Below are positions 9,644-20,152 of a stretch of DNA of 64,000 nt, one piece after another. The position numbers and the translations under genes were made by a program. The number at the start of each line of letters is the position of its first letter. Positions within the stretch are counted from its first letter, which is position 1. Source of the DNA: an uncultured Clostridia bacterium (lineage in GTDB: Bacteria; Bacillota; Clostridia; Oscillospirales; Acutalibacteraceae); contig CANPVE010000001.1 in the NCBI GenBank assembly GCA_947581635.1, positions 302,982-366,981 on the forward strand, given 5' to 3'. A model generated the notes under the pieces. The model did not search any database. It saw nothing but the letters and a program-made list of their open reading frames with translations, and was not told the origin of the DNA.

Positions 9644-11995
9644 CTATCTGACTTTGTTATTTGACATATATACTTCAAATTCCTCTGCCGATATCGGCTT
9701 GGAATAGTAGTAGCCCTGAATAAGGTCACACTCGGTCGTTCGGAGGAATTCTACCTGTTCTTCGGTTTCTATTCCCTCTGCAACTATTGTCATATTGAGT
9801 GATTTTGCGAGATTTATTATATTTTTCACTACCACGTTCGCACGCCCAATGTCGGTTGCATTTCGGAAGAACTCACCGTCAATCTTGAGTGTGTCAAACG
9901 GGAGCTGCTTGAGCAGATTGAGCGAGGAATACCCTGAGCCGAAGTCGTCCATAGATACGGGGAAACCCATTTCCCTTAAGGTGTTTATCGTATTGATGAG
10001 TACCTCTATGTCATCGAAACAGGCGCTCTCGGTCAACTCAATGTCGATGTATTTGTGAGGAACGCGGTACTTATCCACCAATGCGCATATCTCCTGTGCC
10101 AAGTTTGGATTGCTGAGCTGAACCCTGGATACATTCACCGATATAGGGACGATGCTCTTGTTGCCTTGCAGCCGATTTTGCTGGAATTTGCACAACTGTT
10201 CCAGAATGTAGTTGTCAACATCTTCTACAAAGCCGTTTTTCTCAAACAGCGGGATAAACTTGCCGGGCGAAATGAATCCCTTTTCTGGATTTATCCAACG
10301 AACCAACGCCTCCGCGCCGCCGAGCGCGCCGTCCCTTACCCTGTGCTTGGGCTGCACATACAGCTTGAATTCATCGTTTGCGAGCGCTATGTGCATGAGG
10401 TTTTCCAGCTCGTGTTCTTCTGTCTTGGCCGCCCTGATCTCTTCATTGAAAAACGCTATGGTGTTGGATTTGGAATGATCCGTGGTCTGCTCCGCAAAAC
10501 TCGCGAGGTCAATGGCCTTAACGATGTCGTTGTCCTCTTTGCTCATCAAGTAGACTCCTACAGATACAGACACATTTTCGCTCTTTGGGGCGTCACCAAG
10601 CAGCTTGAAAAAATCTTCTATCCTGTCTGTGAGCTGCTGTTTGTCGGTGTAAGACCACATAACCACAAATTTATCCGCGCTGCGGTGGGCGCACATCTCC
10701 TTAGCAGAGCACATAAGTTCCAGTGTTTCGGCGATATATTGCAACATACGATCAGCCGCTTTATGTCCGTAATAGTCGTTGTACATCGTAAAGCGATTGA
10801 TGTTGATGTAAATGGCAGCATAGTTGGTGCTCCACCAATTCCTGTTTTTAAGGCGGTTGTTGCAGGTTATTTCAAATTTTTGCCAATTTGCCCTGCCGGT
10901 TACCTCGTCTCTGTAAGCGAGACTGGTTATTTTTTTGTTGCTTCGCCATTGCAGCCACAGCATGACTATCATTGCGCACAGAAATATGATTACTATTGAG
11001 AAAAGCATCACGCGGCTGATTATTATGAACGACACCATGCTTTCCGACATCGCTACTGAGCGCACATAAAACAGCGTCCAGCCGTTTTGAATGAGGTTCT
11101 TTTTGAAGTAAATTCTGCTGGTGTTGTCGTGATTACTGAGCCAGCTCAGAAATCCCCTGGAATTGGTTATGTCGCCCGCATAGAAATCGGTATTTTCACG
11201 GGGCAGAACGGGCGCTTTTTCATCGTTGTCAGATGAGGAATCGTCCGGAGACTGCTGCTCTTCGGCGTTATGAGATTCGAGCGGGAGATAATCGTTGCTT
11301 GTGCCGTCCGCATATTTGCTGTCCTTTATATAGCTGTAAAAACTGGTTTTTCCGTCAGAATGCGATGACATCACAAGTTCTCCGTCGGAATTTAATATAT
11401 ACATACCGGACAGCAAATCCGACTCAGCATCGGTATAAGAGCTTATGTCAATCTCCGCAGGGGCCAGACCTATCATCACGGCGATGGCGTGGCCTTCAGA
11501 CGATATAGGCGCGTAATAGACAACGGCGTATTCTGAGCCTATGGGAACTTGTGTTTTGACTCTGTCGGAAATGCCGGAGCCTCCCGCGAGCGCCCTCTTA
11601 AAATAGTTTCTGCCGCTTATGTCGAATGATTCTCCGTCGGAGTTGTACGCGCTTCCATTGGTGTCGGAGATCAGGATTTGAGCGAATCCGCCGTTCTCGG
11701 CATATGACTGCAAATCTCGGCTGTGCTGTGATATGACCGACTCGAAATCCGGCGCGTTAGACGACACAGCACTTGCCATGCTTTGGATAAAATCACGCTT
11801 GGCAGTTATGTCCTTCTGAACATTAGAGGTAATTTGCTGCATAGAAGCTTTGTTTTCGTTGATTTTGTCTTCCATCATGGAGCGGTCGGCAGAGTTTATG
11901 ACAACCATGCTTAGAATCGATATGATGACGCACAAAATCACGCTCGCGCAGATGAGTATAGGCAGGCGGGATTTACTGGACTTCAATGTTATCAC
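9644..11995 (-). CDS. Membrane-anchored extracellular sensor-(degenerate GGDEF)-EAL c-di-GMP phosphodiesterase
   Basis: N-terminal TM and Cache-like extracytoplasmic region; GGDEF signature replaced (HRSADKFVV); EAL domain motifs intact (EALVRW, ELTES, MDDFGSGYSS, LKIDGEF, EGIET, QGYYYSKP). Start may instead be TTG at 11986 given RBS spacing. Confidence 0.92.
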   Translation of the reverse strand: MITLKSSKSRLPILICASVILCVIISILSMVVINSADRSMMEDKINENKASMQQITSNVQKDITAKRDFIQSMASAVSSNAPDFESVISQHSRDLQSYAENGGFAQILISDTNGSAYNSDGESFDISGRNYFKRALAGGSGISDRVKTQVPIGSEYAVVYYAPISSEGHAIAVMIGLAPAEIDISSYTDAESDLLSGMYILNSDGELVMSSHSDGKTSFYSYIKDSKYADGTSNDYLPLESHNAEEQQSPDDSSSDNDEKAPVLPRENTDFYAGDITNSRGFLSWLSNHDNTSRIYFKKNLIQNGWTLFYVRSVAMSESMVSFIIISRVMLFSIVIIFLCAMIVMLWLQWRSNKKITSLAYRDEVTGRANWQKFEITCNNRLKNRNWWSTNYAAIYININRFTMYNDYYGHKAADRMLQYIAETLELMCSAKEMCAHRSADKFVVMWSYTDKQQLTDRIEDFFKLLGDAPKSENVSVSVGVYLMSKEDNDIVKAIDLASFAEQTTDHSKSNTIAFFNEEIRAAKTEEHELENLMHIALANDEFKLYVQPKHRVRDGALGGAEALVRWINPEKGFISPGKFIPLFEKNGFVEDVDNYILEQLCKFQQNRLQGNKSIVPISVNVSRVQLSNPNLAQEICALVDKYRVPHKYIDIELTESACFDDIEVLINTINTLREMGFPVSMDDFGSGYSSLNLLKQLPFDTLKIDGEFFRNATDIGRANVVVKNIINLAKSLNMTIVAEGIETEEQVEFLRTTECDLIQGYYYSKPISAEEFEVYMSNNKVR

Positions 11996-12400
11996 TCCTG
12001 TGTGATTTTTTGCTGTTTTTCCTTAGCACCCAACTTCAATTAAAAAGTAGAAAATCTACCGCGAAAACTTGTATGCACAAATTACAAGCCTTTGAGGCGA
12101 AGATTTTTTATCATGTTTTTTATTGAGTCGGCGCCACACCGCGAAAATTTGGAATTTATGCAGTTAAAAAGAAAAACGGAGATACATCTGTATCAGCTTA
12201 TACTTTGTATTGTATAAAATGATATCATAAAATTTTCAATTTTTCAATACAAACTATACAAATTCTTTAATGATAACAAAAAGTAATTACTTATTTTGTT
12301 TAATCCGCCATGCGTATGCTCGATGTAGCAATTGGAAATTATTCGCATATTATACAGTTGTATGAAAATATACTTATCACTGAGAGAGGGAGGTATTGAT

Positions 12401-12751
12401 GTGGATAAAATATTTATTTACGCGGCGCTGATAGCTACCACGGCGGCGATGATGTGGGGGATGTTTACCGGAATCTCTATGATGTTCAGCGGCGCCAAGG
12501 ATTGCAGAGGCGAATGTATCGTGCTTCCGGTATCCGGTCATATGGAGGACGTGGAGCTTCGCATAAGGGAGGCGGTGTCTCAGGCACGGAGGCTTGGGCT
12601 GCGGGGCGCGGTGGTTTATGTGGCAGATTTCGGCGCCGACAGCGAAACAGCCGAGATTGCCGAGCGAATGTGCGGCGAATTCGGTGTGACGCAGTGGGTG
12701 AACCGCAGGGAGCTTGCCGACAGAATAGAGGAAAATTTGAAAGACAAATGA
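12401..12751 (+). CDS. Small membrane-anchored hypothetical protein (~116 aa)
   Basis: GTG at 12401 preceded by gagagggaggt; VDKIFIYAALIATTAAMMWGMFTGISMMFSGAKDCRG..., one TM helix followed by a soluble domain. Confidence 0.65.
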   Translation: MDKIFIYAALIATTAAMMWGMFTGISMMFSGAKDCRGECIVLPVSGHMEDVELRIREAVSQARRLGLRGAVVYVADFGADSETAEIAERMCGEFGVTQWVNRRELADRIEENLKDK

Positions 12752-12899
12752 CGTGTGATTTTTTATTAACAACCGTGCGGCAATTCTTTTGTATTAAAAA
12801 GAATTTGCATTTTTTAAATAATGCATTATAATAATATAATAAATTGTAGTAATAGCTATATTGAATAATAAAAGCGTGCGGGCAGGGGTGGCGATTTGA

Positions 12900-15152
12900 T
12901 TGTCAGATATAGGTAGTGCAAAAAATATAAAAAATGTGCGTCTTGAGGAAATCGACGGTACGGTTGAAGAGATTACCTTTCGCAACGAGCTTAGCGGCTT
13001 TACTGTGCTGGAGCTGAACGTCGATGAGGAGCCTGTTACAGTTGTGGGTGTGCTTCCGCCCGTGAATGCGGGTGAGGAGGTGCATATGTACGGCAGGTGG
13101 ACCTCCCACCCGAAATTTGGCAGGCAGTTTGCCGCCGAGAGCTGCGAGAGCAGAATGCCGTCCGGCGCTACGTCAATATTGCGCTATCTTTCTTCAGGTG
13201 CCGTAAAGGGCATAGGCCCCTCAACCGCAACCAAGATAGTTGAATTGTTTGGGGACCGCACGCTTGAGATTATTGAGAATGAACCGGCGCGCCTCTCGGA
13301 GATTCGAGGAATATCCAAAAACAAGGCTATGCAGATATCGGAGGATTTTCGCTCACACTTTGGTTTGCGCGAGGCTATGGCATTTATGGCGCAGTATAAA
13401 ATCAATCCGAATCAGGCGCTTGCCGTTTGGAAACGCTTCGGCGCGGACTGTATTGAAATGATAAAGGAAGACCCATACATACTGTGCGCAGATGGGTTCA
13501 ATATAGGCTTCGAGCGTGTTGACGCTATCGCACTGGGTATGGAGAAGCCCACCGACAGCGGGCGCAGGATTACCGCCGGAATAAATTATGTGCTCACACA
13601 CAATCTGAACAACGGGCATACCTGCCTTCCGAAGGATAAATTAACAGATGTATCGGCCAACCTTCTCGAATTGGATCGTAATACAGTGGCGGAAGAACTG
13701 GAAGCCGCAATAGATGACAGAGACTTCATGCAGGACGAACTGGACGGGCGGCAGTTTGTCTTTTTGCCATATATATACGAGGCCGAGTTGTACTGCGCGG
13801 GCAGAATTGCCACAATGGCCATGTGTCCCGCAGAGCCTGTCAGGAATTACGCCCGCCAGATGGATTTGATAGAGAGCATGACGGGCATTGTATATGACGA
13901 GCGTCAGATTGAGGCAATCGATGCCGCAATGAGCAGAGGACTGCTGGTGCTGACCGGCGGTCCCGGCACGGGAAAGACTACCACTCTCAACGCCATTATA
14001 CAGCTGTTTGAGATATACGGTCACAAAGTTGCGATAGCCGCTCCTACCGGACGCGCCGCCAAGCGGATTACCGAGATCACGGGGCATGAGGCAAAGACTA
14101 TTCATCGGCTCCTTGAAGTGGAATGGGGGGAAAACGACACCCAGTCATTTTCACGCAATGAGAAAAATCCGTTGGACTGTGACGCGCTGATTGTGGACGA
14201 GCTTTCCATGACCGATATTCTGCTTTTCCAGAGCCTGTTGCGCGCTGTCAGATTCGGATGCCGTCTGGTGCTGGTGGGCGATAACGATCAATTGCCAAGT
14301 GTGGGCGCGGGAAATGTGCTGGGCGACCTGATTAAATCCGGCCGTGTGCCTGTGGTTGCGCTCACCGAGGTATTCCGTCAGGCACAGAAGAGCGCCATTG
14401 TCATGAACGCGCACCGAATAGTGAGCGGAGAAATGCCGCAGCTCGATTTGCTTGACAACGACTTTTTCTTTTTGCCCATGCGTGAAAAGGAGAAAATATC
14501 TCAAACAATATCTGACCTGTGCTTCACACGACTGCCCGACGCGTATGATCTCAATCCGCTCAAAGATATACAGGTTCTCTGCCCCGGGCGCAAGGGGGAG
14601 CTTGGCACTGTGGAACTCAATAAGGTGCTCCAACAGCGCTTCAATCCACAGCACCAGAAGCGCCCCGAAATCAAAGTCGGGGGAGCGATATTCCGACAGG
14701 GCGACAAGATAATGCAGGTTCGTAACAATTACAATGTGGAGTGGACAAAGGACGATGGCAGCGAGGGAACGGGGATCTATAACGGAGACGTCGGCATTCT
14801 GGAGGAAATTGACAAACTGCGGGGTCTGCTTAAAGTGAGGTTTGACGATCGCGTGGCGCTTTATTCTGCGGATAACGCGGACGAGCTGGAGCATGCCTAT
14901 GCCATAACCGTTCATAAGAGCCAAGGAAGCGAGTTTCCTGCGGTTGTAATCCCGATGTATCCCATGGCTCCGCAGCTTTGCTACAGAAATCTGCTATACA
15001 CCGCTGTCACGCGGGCAAAGAAGATATTGATAATGGTTGGGCACAAGCAGGTTGCGATTCAGATGGTCAGGAATCAGAAGAAAACCCTCAGATATTCAGC
15101 GATGGACGTGTTCCTGAAGAGAGACTTAAACGAAGCGGATTCGCCGGCATGA
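12900..15152 (+). CDS. recD2: RecD2-like ATP-dependent DNA helicase (RecD/TraA type)
   Basis: 750 aa; helix-hairpin-helix N-terminal part, Walker A GGPGTGKTTTLNAI, VDELSMTD, GDNDQLPSVGAGNVL, AITVHKSQGSEFPAVVIP. TTG start. Confidence 0.95.
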   Translation: MSDIGSAKNIKNVRLEEIDGTVEEITFRNELSGFTVLELNVDEEPVTVVGVLPPVNAGEEVHMYGRWTSHPKFGRQFAAESCESRMPSGATSILRYLSSGAVKGIGPSTATKIVELFGDRTLEIIENEPARLSEIRGISKNKAMQISEDFRSHFGLREAMAFMAQYKINPNQALAVWKRFGADCIEMIKEDPYILCADGFNIGFERVDAIALGMEKPTDSGRRITAGINYVLTHNLNNGHTCLPKDKLTDVSANLLELDRNTVAEELEAAIDDRDFMQDELDGRQFVFLPYIYEAELYCAGRIATMAMCPAEPVRNYARQMDLIESMTGIVYDERQIEAIDAAMSRGLLVLTGGPGTGKTTTLNAIIQLFEIYGHKVAIAAPTGRAAKRITEITGHEAKTIHRLLEVEWGENDTQSFSRNEKNPLDCDALIVDELSMTDILLFQSLLRAVRFGCRLVLVGDNDQLPSVGAGNVLGDLIKSGRVPVVALTEVFRQAQKSAIVMNAHRIVSGEMPQLDLLDNDFFFLPMREKEKISQTISDLCFTRLPDAYDLNPLKDIQVLCPGRKGELGTVELNKVLQQRFNPQHQKRPEIKVGGAIFRQGDKIMQVRNNYNVEWTKDDGSEGTGIYNGDVGILEEIDKLRGLLKVRFDDRVALYSADNADELEHAYAITVHKSQGSEFPAVVIPMYPMAPQLCYRNLLYTAVTRAKKILIMVGHKQVAIQMVRNQKKTLRYSAMDVFLKRDLNEADSPA

Positions 15153-15214
15153 CAGGATATGAGATAAAGTGGAGCGGCCGGAAATTTATGACGAATTTAT
15201 AATAAAATAATAAT

Positions 15215-15256
15215 AAATTATCCGTTAGATGAATTGAGACATTCTAACGGATAATT
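15215..15256 (+). terminator. Rho-independent terminator
   Basis: aaattatccgttagatgaattgagacattctaacggataattt. Confidence 0.7.
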
Positions 15257-15303
15257 TGTCTTATAAAGCGAAAAATATGTGTCGAATTTGTAAAAAATAA
15301 GCC

Positions 15304-15332
15304 TTGAAAAAATTAAATCAATATGGTATCAT
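15304..15332 (+). promoter_or_regulatory. Putative sigma-A promoter for recJ
   Basis: ttgaaa - 17 nt - tatcat. Confidence 0.4.
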
Positions 15333-15382
15333 ACTATAATAAATTAATGTGAGATGACTTTATTTTTCAGGAGGTGAGTCCG

Positions 15383-17443
15383 ATGTCGTTTCGTCGTTGG
15401 CAGATAGCAAAATCCGATAAGGCTTTGTCGCAAAGCATATCTCAGCGCTTTGGAATCAGCGGTTTTACCGCGCACCTTCTTTCGTCGCGCGGGTTCGTTT
15501 CTGACGGTGATGTCGGTGATATGCTCGGGATTGATGATGACTTTGCGGAATTCATTGATCCCTTTACAATTATTGACATGGATAAGGCGGTTGAGCGCAT
15601 ACGTCAGGCGGTGGAGAACTTTGAAAGCATAGCGATTTACGGCGATTACGATGTGGACGGCGTCACCTCCACGGCAATTCTGTATTCCTATCTGGAGTCA
15701 ATTGGCGCAAGAGTCACATACTACATTCCGAGCCGCGATACAGAGGGCTACGGCTTAAACTGTGCCGCCATAGATAAGCTGCACGAAAACGGTGTGTCTC
15801 TGATAATCACGGTCGACAACGGAATCGTCGCCGTACAGCAGGTTGACTACGCCAATTCGCTGGGAATGCAGGTAGTCATAACCGATCACCATTGCGAGGG
15901 CGAGCAAATCCCAAACGCGGTGGCGGTTGTCAATCCCCACAGACACGAGAGCAAATGTCCGTTTACGGAATACGCGGGTGTCGGCGTCACTTTCAAGCTG
16001 ATTTGCGCGCTTGAGGGAGACAGCATGGCGGTGCTTGAGAATTGCGGCGATTTGGTTGCCTTGGGGACAATTGCCGATGTGGTGAGCCTTACGGGTGAAA
16101 ATCGAAGGCTGGTGAGACTGGGACTTCAGATGATACACAACTCCGAGCGCATAGGCTTGAAGGCGCTTATGGAAATGGCGGGTCTGTCGGAAAAAACAGT
16201 CACATCATCAAGCGTGGCGTTTGTTATAGCGCCGAGAATCAACGCTGCGGGGCGCTTGGGCAGTGCTGAGCGCGCTGTGAGGCTTCTGATTTCCGATGAT
16301 GAGAGTGAAGCGGTGGAGATAGCTGAACAGCTCACCAATGAGAACAGGGAACGGCAGGCGATAGAGCAGATAATTAACCGCGATTTTTGGGATATCATTG
16401 CCAAAGATCCTTCGCTTCTCTATGATCGTGTCTTGGTGATATCGGGCGAGAATTGGAACCGCGGAGTAACCGGAATATTTGCCTCAAGGATATGTGAGCG
16501 TTACGGCAAGCCCTGTATTGTAGTATCATACGACGGAGATGACGCAAAAGGATCGGGACGCAGTATAGAGGGTTTTTCACTATATGACGCCATATCCGCC
16601 TGCTCACAATGGCTCACAGGCTTCGGCGGCCATACGTTGGCGGCGGGGCTTAGCCTGAAAACGCAGGATATTGTAAATTTCCGCAAAGCGATAAATGAAT
16701 ATGCCGCCCGCGAATTTCCGCAGATGCCGTCGCCCGAATTGAGAATAGACTGTCAGCTCCCGCCCTCGATGATAACTCTGGATTTGTGCTATGCCGCCGA
16801 GCTTCTGGAACCGTTCGGCACGGACAATCCCACTCCGCTGTTAGCTGTGATGGGTTTGAAAATCGTCGATATATTCGGTGCCGGAGGCGGAAGACATCAG
16901 AAAATCACCATGGAGCGTGGAGGCTCGGTGATATCTGCCATGAAATTTTCCACGCTCAGCGAGGATTTCCCGTTTAGAGTTGGAGATGTGGTAGATATAG
17001 CCGTGACGCTGGACAAGACGATATTTCGAGAGAAAGAGAGCCTCACCGTTGTAATAAGGGATATGCGGCTGTCCGAGACGCATTTTGATGAGATAAACAG
17101 CGGTAGGCAGCTTTATGAAAAACTCATGCGCGGTGAAGAATTGACCGAAGGGGAACTGAGCACACTCAGACCAACCAGAACCGAGACGGGTGTAATATAC
17201 CGCACCGCAGTCAATGGCTACAGAGGCGCCGCAGATGTGCTGGGCTGTCGAATGAAGCGCGTCGGAATAGGCTTTGGCAAACTGCTCACGGGATTGCAGA
17301 TACTCACCGAGGGGGGATTGCTGAACTGTCAGGACGACGGCTTTGTTTTGCGGGTAAAGGCTGTTGAACACAGTTCTGATGGAGGAAAGATAGCCCTTCA
17401 AAATACGCCCACCGCCTTGAGAGTGGGATATACAAATCATTGA
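15383..17443 (+). CDS. recJ: Single-stranded-DNA-specific exonuclease RecJ
   Basis: YGDYDVDGVTSTAIL, DHHCEGEQIPNAVAVVNPH, GTIADVVSL, GGHTLAAGLS motifs; ATG at 15383 with aggaggtgag RBS. Confidence 0.95.
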   Translation: MSFRRWQIAKSDKALSQSISQRFGISGFTAHLLSSRGFVSDGDVGDMLGIDDDFAEFIDPFTIIDMDKAVERIRQAVENFESIAIYGDYDVDGVTSTAILYSYLESIGARVTYYIPSRDTEGYGLNCAAIDKLHENGVSLIITVDNGIVAVQQVDYANSLGMQVVITDHHCEGEQIPNAVAVVNPHRHESKCPFTEYAGVGVTFKLICALEGDSMAVLENCGDLVALGTIADVVSLTGENRRLVRLGLQMIHNSERIGLKALMEMAGLSEKTVTSSSVAFVIAPRINAAGRLGSAERAVRLLISDDESEAVEIAEQLTNENRERQAIEQIINRDFWDIIAKDPSLLYDRVLVISGENWNRGVTGIFASRICERYGKPCIVVSYDGDDAKGSGRSIEGFSLYDAISACSQWLTGFGGHTLAAGLSLKTQDIVNFRKAINEYAAREFPQMPSPELRIDCQLPPSMITLDLCYAAELLEPFGTDNPTPLLAVMGLKIVDIFGAGGGRHQKITMERGGSVISAMKFSTLSEDFPFRVGDVVDIAVTLDKTIFREKESLTVVIRDMRLSETHFDEINSGRQLYEKLMRGEELTEGELSTLRPTRTETGVIYRTAVNGYRGAADVLGCRMKRVGIGFGKLLTGLQILTEGGLLNCQDDGFVLRVKAVEHSSDGGKIALQNTPTALRVGYTNH

Positions 17444-17575
17444 ATAAAAAATTTAATATTATGATTGTAGACAGCTATATAGCTGTACAGCAGAAGTGAA
17501 GTAACGTGATAAATAAAGTATAAAAGATTTGCTTATGAGGATAACTAAAGAATAAAAAATTGAGGAGGGAACCAC

Positions 17576-19894
17576 ATGGCAGATGACATTAGGAAAATGG
17601 AGAGCAGCGTGGCTGACAACACAAACGGAGTTGATGCAAAAAACTCAAACCCGGGACGAAATGAATTCAATGAGCGCGACTACACGGACAATGTAATTGA
17701 AAAATACCACACATATGACGAGCTGGTAAGGAATATTTTGCTCAGCGGCAAGGATTACGATATGTCGGCAATAGAGAAGGCATATTTGTTTGCCAACAAG
17801 GCGCACGCCGGTCAGACACGGAAATCGGGCGAGCCGTATATAGTGCATCCGATATCTGTTGCCGACGTCTTGGTGTCGCTGGGAATGGATACTGACAGTG
17901 TGGTTTCCGCTCTGCTGCACGACGTTGTCGAGGATACGCCCGTCACGTCGGAAGATATTGAGAAAAACTTCGGCAGCACAATAGCACAGATAATAGACGG
18001 CCTCACCAAGCTCAGCAAACTGGGCTTCAAGACAAAGGAGGAACATCAGGCTGAAAATATTCGCCGTATGCTCATCGCGACCAACAAGGACATACGCGTG
18101 CTGATAATCAAGCTCGCCGACCGTCTGAATAATATGCGCACCCTCAGCGCGATGTATCCGCAAAAACAGCGCGATATAGCGCGCGAAACCATGGAGATTT
18201 ATGCTCCGCTGGCTCACCGTCTTGGCATTCGTCAGGTGAAAGAAGAACTGGAAGACTTGTCTCTCCGCTACCTTGACCCCGAGGGCTACAAGCAGATATG
18301 CGATCGCCTTTCCGAGCAGCAGTCAAACCGCGAAGTGTTCCTTGAAAGCATTAAGGAAGAGCTACGCCGCAATTTGGTGCAGTATATCCCGGGTGTGGTG
18401 ATGTCGGGGCGCGTAAAGTCGGTAAACGGTATTTATCATAAGATGATAATGCAGGGCAAGAGCTTTGAGGACATCTACGACATATATGCCGTGCGCGTGA
18501 TAGTTGACACCGTCGCCGAGTGTTATGCAGCCCTCGGTATAGTTCACAGCACGTACACACCATTGCCGAACCGCTTCAAAGATTATATAACAATGCCAAA
18601 GTCAAACGGGTATATGTCGCTGCATACTACCGTAATGCGCAAGAGCGATAATCCCGGTGAAAACGCTGTGCCGTTTGAGGTGCAGATTCGCACCAAGGAT
18701 ATGCATCGTACGGCGGAATACGGCGTAGCGGCTCATTGGAAATATAAAACCGGCGAGGCTGCCGAAGGCGGCAAGGCAGTGTTTGAGAACACCGTGAGCT
18801 GGATACGCGAGATGATTGAGAATCAGATGGACAGCGACAGCGCCGACGTTATCACGCTGATTAAAAATGACCTTATGCCTGACGAGATATATGTGTTTAC
18901 TCCAAAAGGCGACTTAAAAGTGCTCCCTTCGGGTTCGACTGTGATAGATTTCGCCTACGCGATACACAGTCAGGTCGGTCATCGAATGATCGGCGCGAAG
19001 ATAGACGGCAAGATAGTGCCGATAAACACCGAGCTTCAGACCGGCAATGTGGTGGAGATTCAGACCACCAAGGAGATTGTAAACGGTCCAAGCCGTGACT
19101 GGCTCAATATGGCTGCTACCAGTCAGGCAAAGAACAAGATCCGATCGTGGTTCAAAAATGAGCGGCGCCCGGAGAATGTAGCCGAAGGGCGGGCGGAATT
19201 TGAGCGCGAGATGAAGCGTGCGGGATTAATAGTCCCTGAGGACAAATATGAGGAATTCATGCAGGAGCAAGTGCGCAAATCCCACGTGGATTCTATAGAT
19301 GATTTTTATGCCGCGATAGGTTACGGCGGCATTATAATCACGAAGATAATGCCGAGACTGCGCGAGGATTATGCGAGACTGATTGTAAGGCCGTTGGAGC
19401 CTGTTAAAATAAAACCCTCGGAGGAGAGGCGCAGACCGCAGAGAAGGGATCCCGGCGTTCGCGTGGAGGGTGTGGAACACTGTCAGATCAAGATGTCGCA
19501 CTGCTGTAATCCCCTTCCGGGCGATGACATAATTGGATTCATAACGCGCGGTTACGGAGTGTCGGTACACAAGAGAAGCTGTTCCAACGTGCCAAAGGAC
19601 ATTGAGAAAAGTGAAAATCCAGAACGCTGGATAAAGGTGTATTGGACCGAGGAAACCGATTACCGCGAATTTAAAACCACACTTCATCTCACCTGCATTG
19701 ACCGCAAAGGGCTGCTTGCGGATATAACTACACAGCTGTCACTTATGCATATAGATATAAGTATGCTCAACTCGCGCGAGATTAAGGACGGCACGGCGGT
19801 TGTCACGGCGACGATATCCGTCAGCAGCAAAGAACATCTTAGTCAGATCACCGCAAAACTTTCGCGTATCAAAGGCGTAATGAATATAGACTAA
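17576..19894 (+). CDS. relA: Bifunctional (p)ppGpp synthetase/hydrolase (RelA/SpoT family)
   Basis: HD hydrolase (LHDVVEDTPVT), synthetase (YDIYAVRVIVDTVAECYAALGIVHSTYTPLPNRFKDYI), TGS and ACT domains. Confidence 0.96.
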   Translation: MADDIRKMESSVADNTNGVDAKNSNPGRNEFNERDYTDNVIEKYHTYDELVRNILLSGKDYDMSAIEKAYLFANKAHAGQTRKSGEPYIVHPISVADVLVSLGMDTDSVVSALLHDVVEDTPVTSEDIEKNFGSTIAQIIDGLTKLSKLGFKTKEEHQAENIRRMLIATNKDIRVLIIKLADRLNNMRTLSAMYPQKQRDIARETMEIYAPLAHRLGIRQVKEELEDLSLRYLDPEGYKQICDRLSEQQSNREVFLESIKEELRRNLVQYIPGVVMSGRVKSVNGIYHKMIMQGKSFEDIYDIYAVRVIVDTVAECYAALGIVHSTYTPLPNRFKDYITMPKSNGYMSLHTTVMRKSDNPGENAVPFEVQIRTKDMHRTAEYGVAAHWKYKTGEAAEGGKAVFENTVSWIREMIENQMDSDSADVITLIKNDLMPDEIYVFTPKGDLKVLPSGSTVIDFAYAIHSQVGHRMIGAKIDGKIVPINTELQTGNVVEIQTTKEIVNGPSRDWLNMAATSQAKNKIRSWFKNERRPENVAEGRAEFEREMKRAGLIVPEDKYEEFMQEQVRKSHVDSIDDFYAAIGYGGIIITKIMPRLREDYARLIVRPLEPVKIKPSEERRRPQRRDPGVRVEGVEHCQIKMSHCCNPLPGDDIIGFITRGYGVSVHKRSCSNVPKDIEKSENPERWIKVYWTEETDYREFKTTLHLTCIDRKGLLADITTQLSLMHIDISMLNSREIKDGTAVVTATISVSSKEHLSQITAKLSRIKGVMNID

Positions 19895-19899
19895 TCGAT

Positions 19900-20060
19900 G
19901 TCAGCATTTAAAAATAATTAGCTAAGCGTGGGAATCCAAGGTCGTAGCAATTGCGGAGAGTGAGAAGAGCTTCACAGGCGAAGCGGGCAAAATGCGTCAA
20001 GACTAAAGAAAAAACAAGGCGAACACAAAGCCCAAAATCGCTTTCACCAAACTTTTCACG
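19900..20060 (+). repeat. Copy B of an interspersed intergenic repeat family
   Basis: tcagcatttaaaaataattagctaagcgtgggaatccaagg plus 3' part aaggcgaacacaaagcccaaaatcgctttcaccaaactttt shared with copy C. Confidence 0.7.
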
Positions 20061-20152
20061 TTTTTCGGCTGCGAAGAGCAAATGCTGTTACCTGGAAACT
20101 CACGCCTGTTTTTTGTTGATTTTTTACATTAGTTTGGGGAATAATAATTTCT

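Noticed and set aside
10055-10999. 314-aa plus-strand ORF
   Set aside because: Antisense to the EAL/GGDEF gene, which has convincing motifs; no RBS context or recognisable domain.
14151-14924. 257-aa minus-strand ORF
   Set aside because: Fully antisense to recD2, whose protein motifs are clear; shadow ORF from codon bias.
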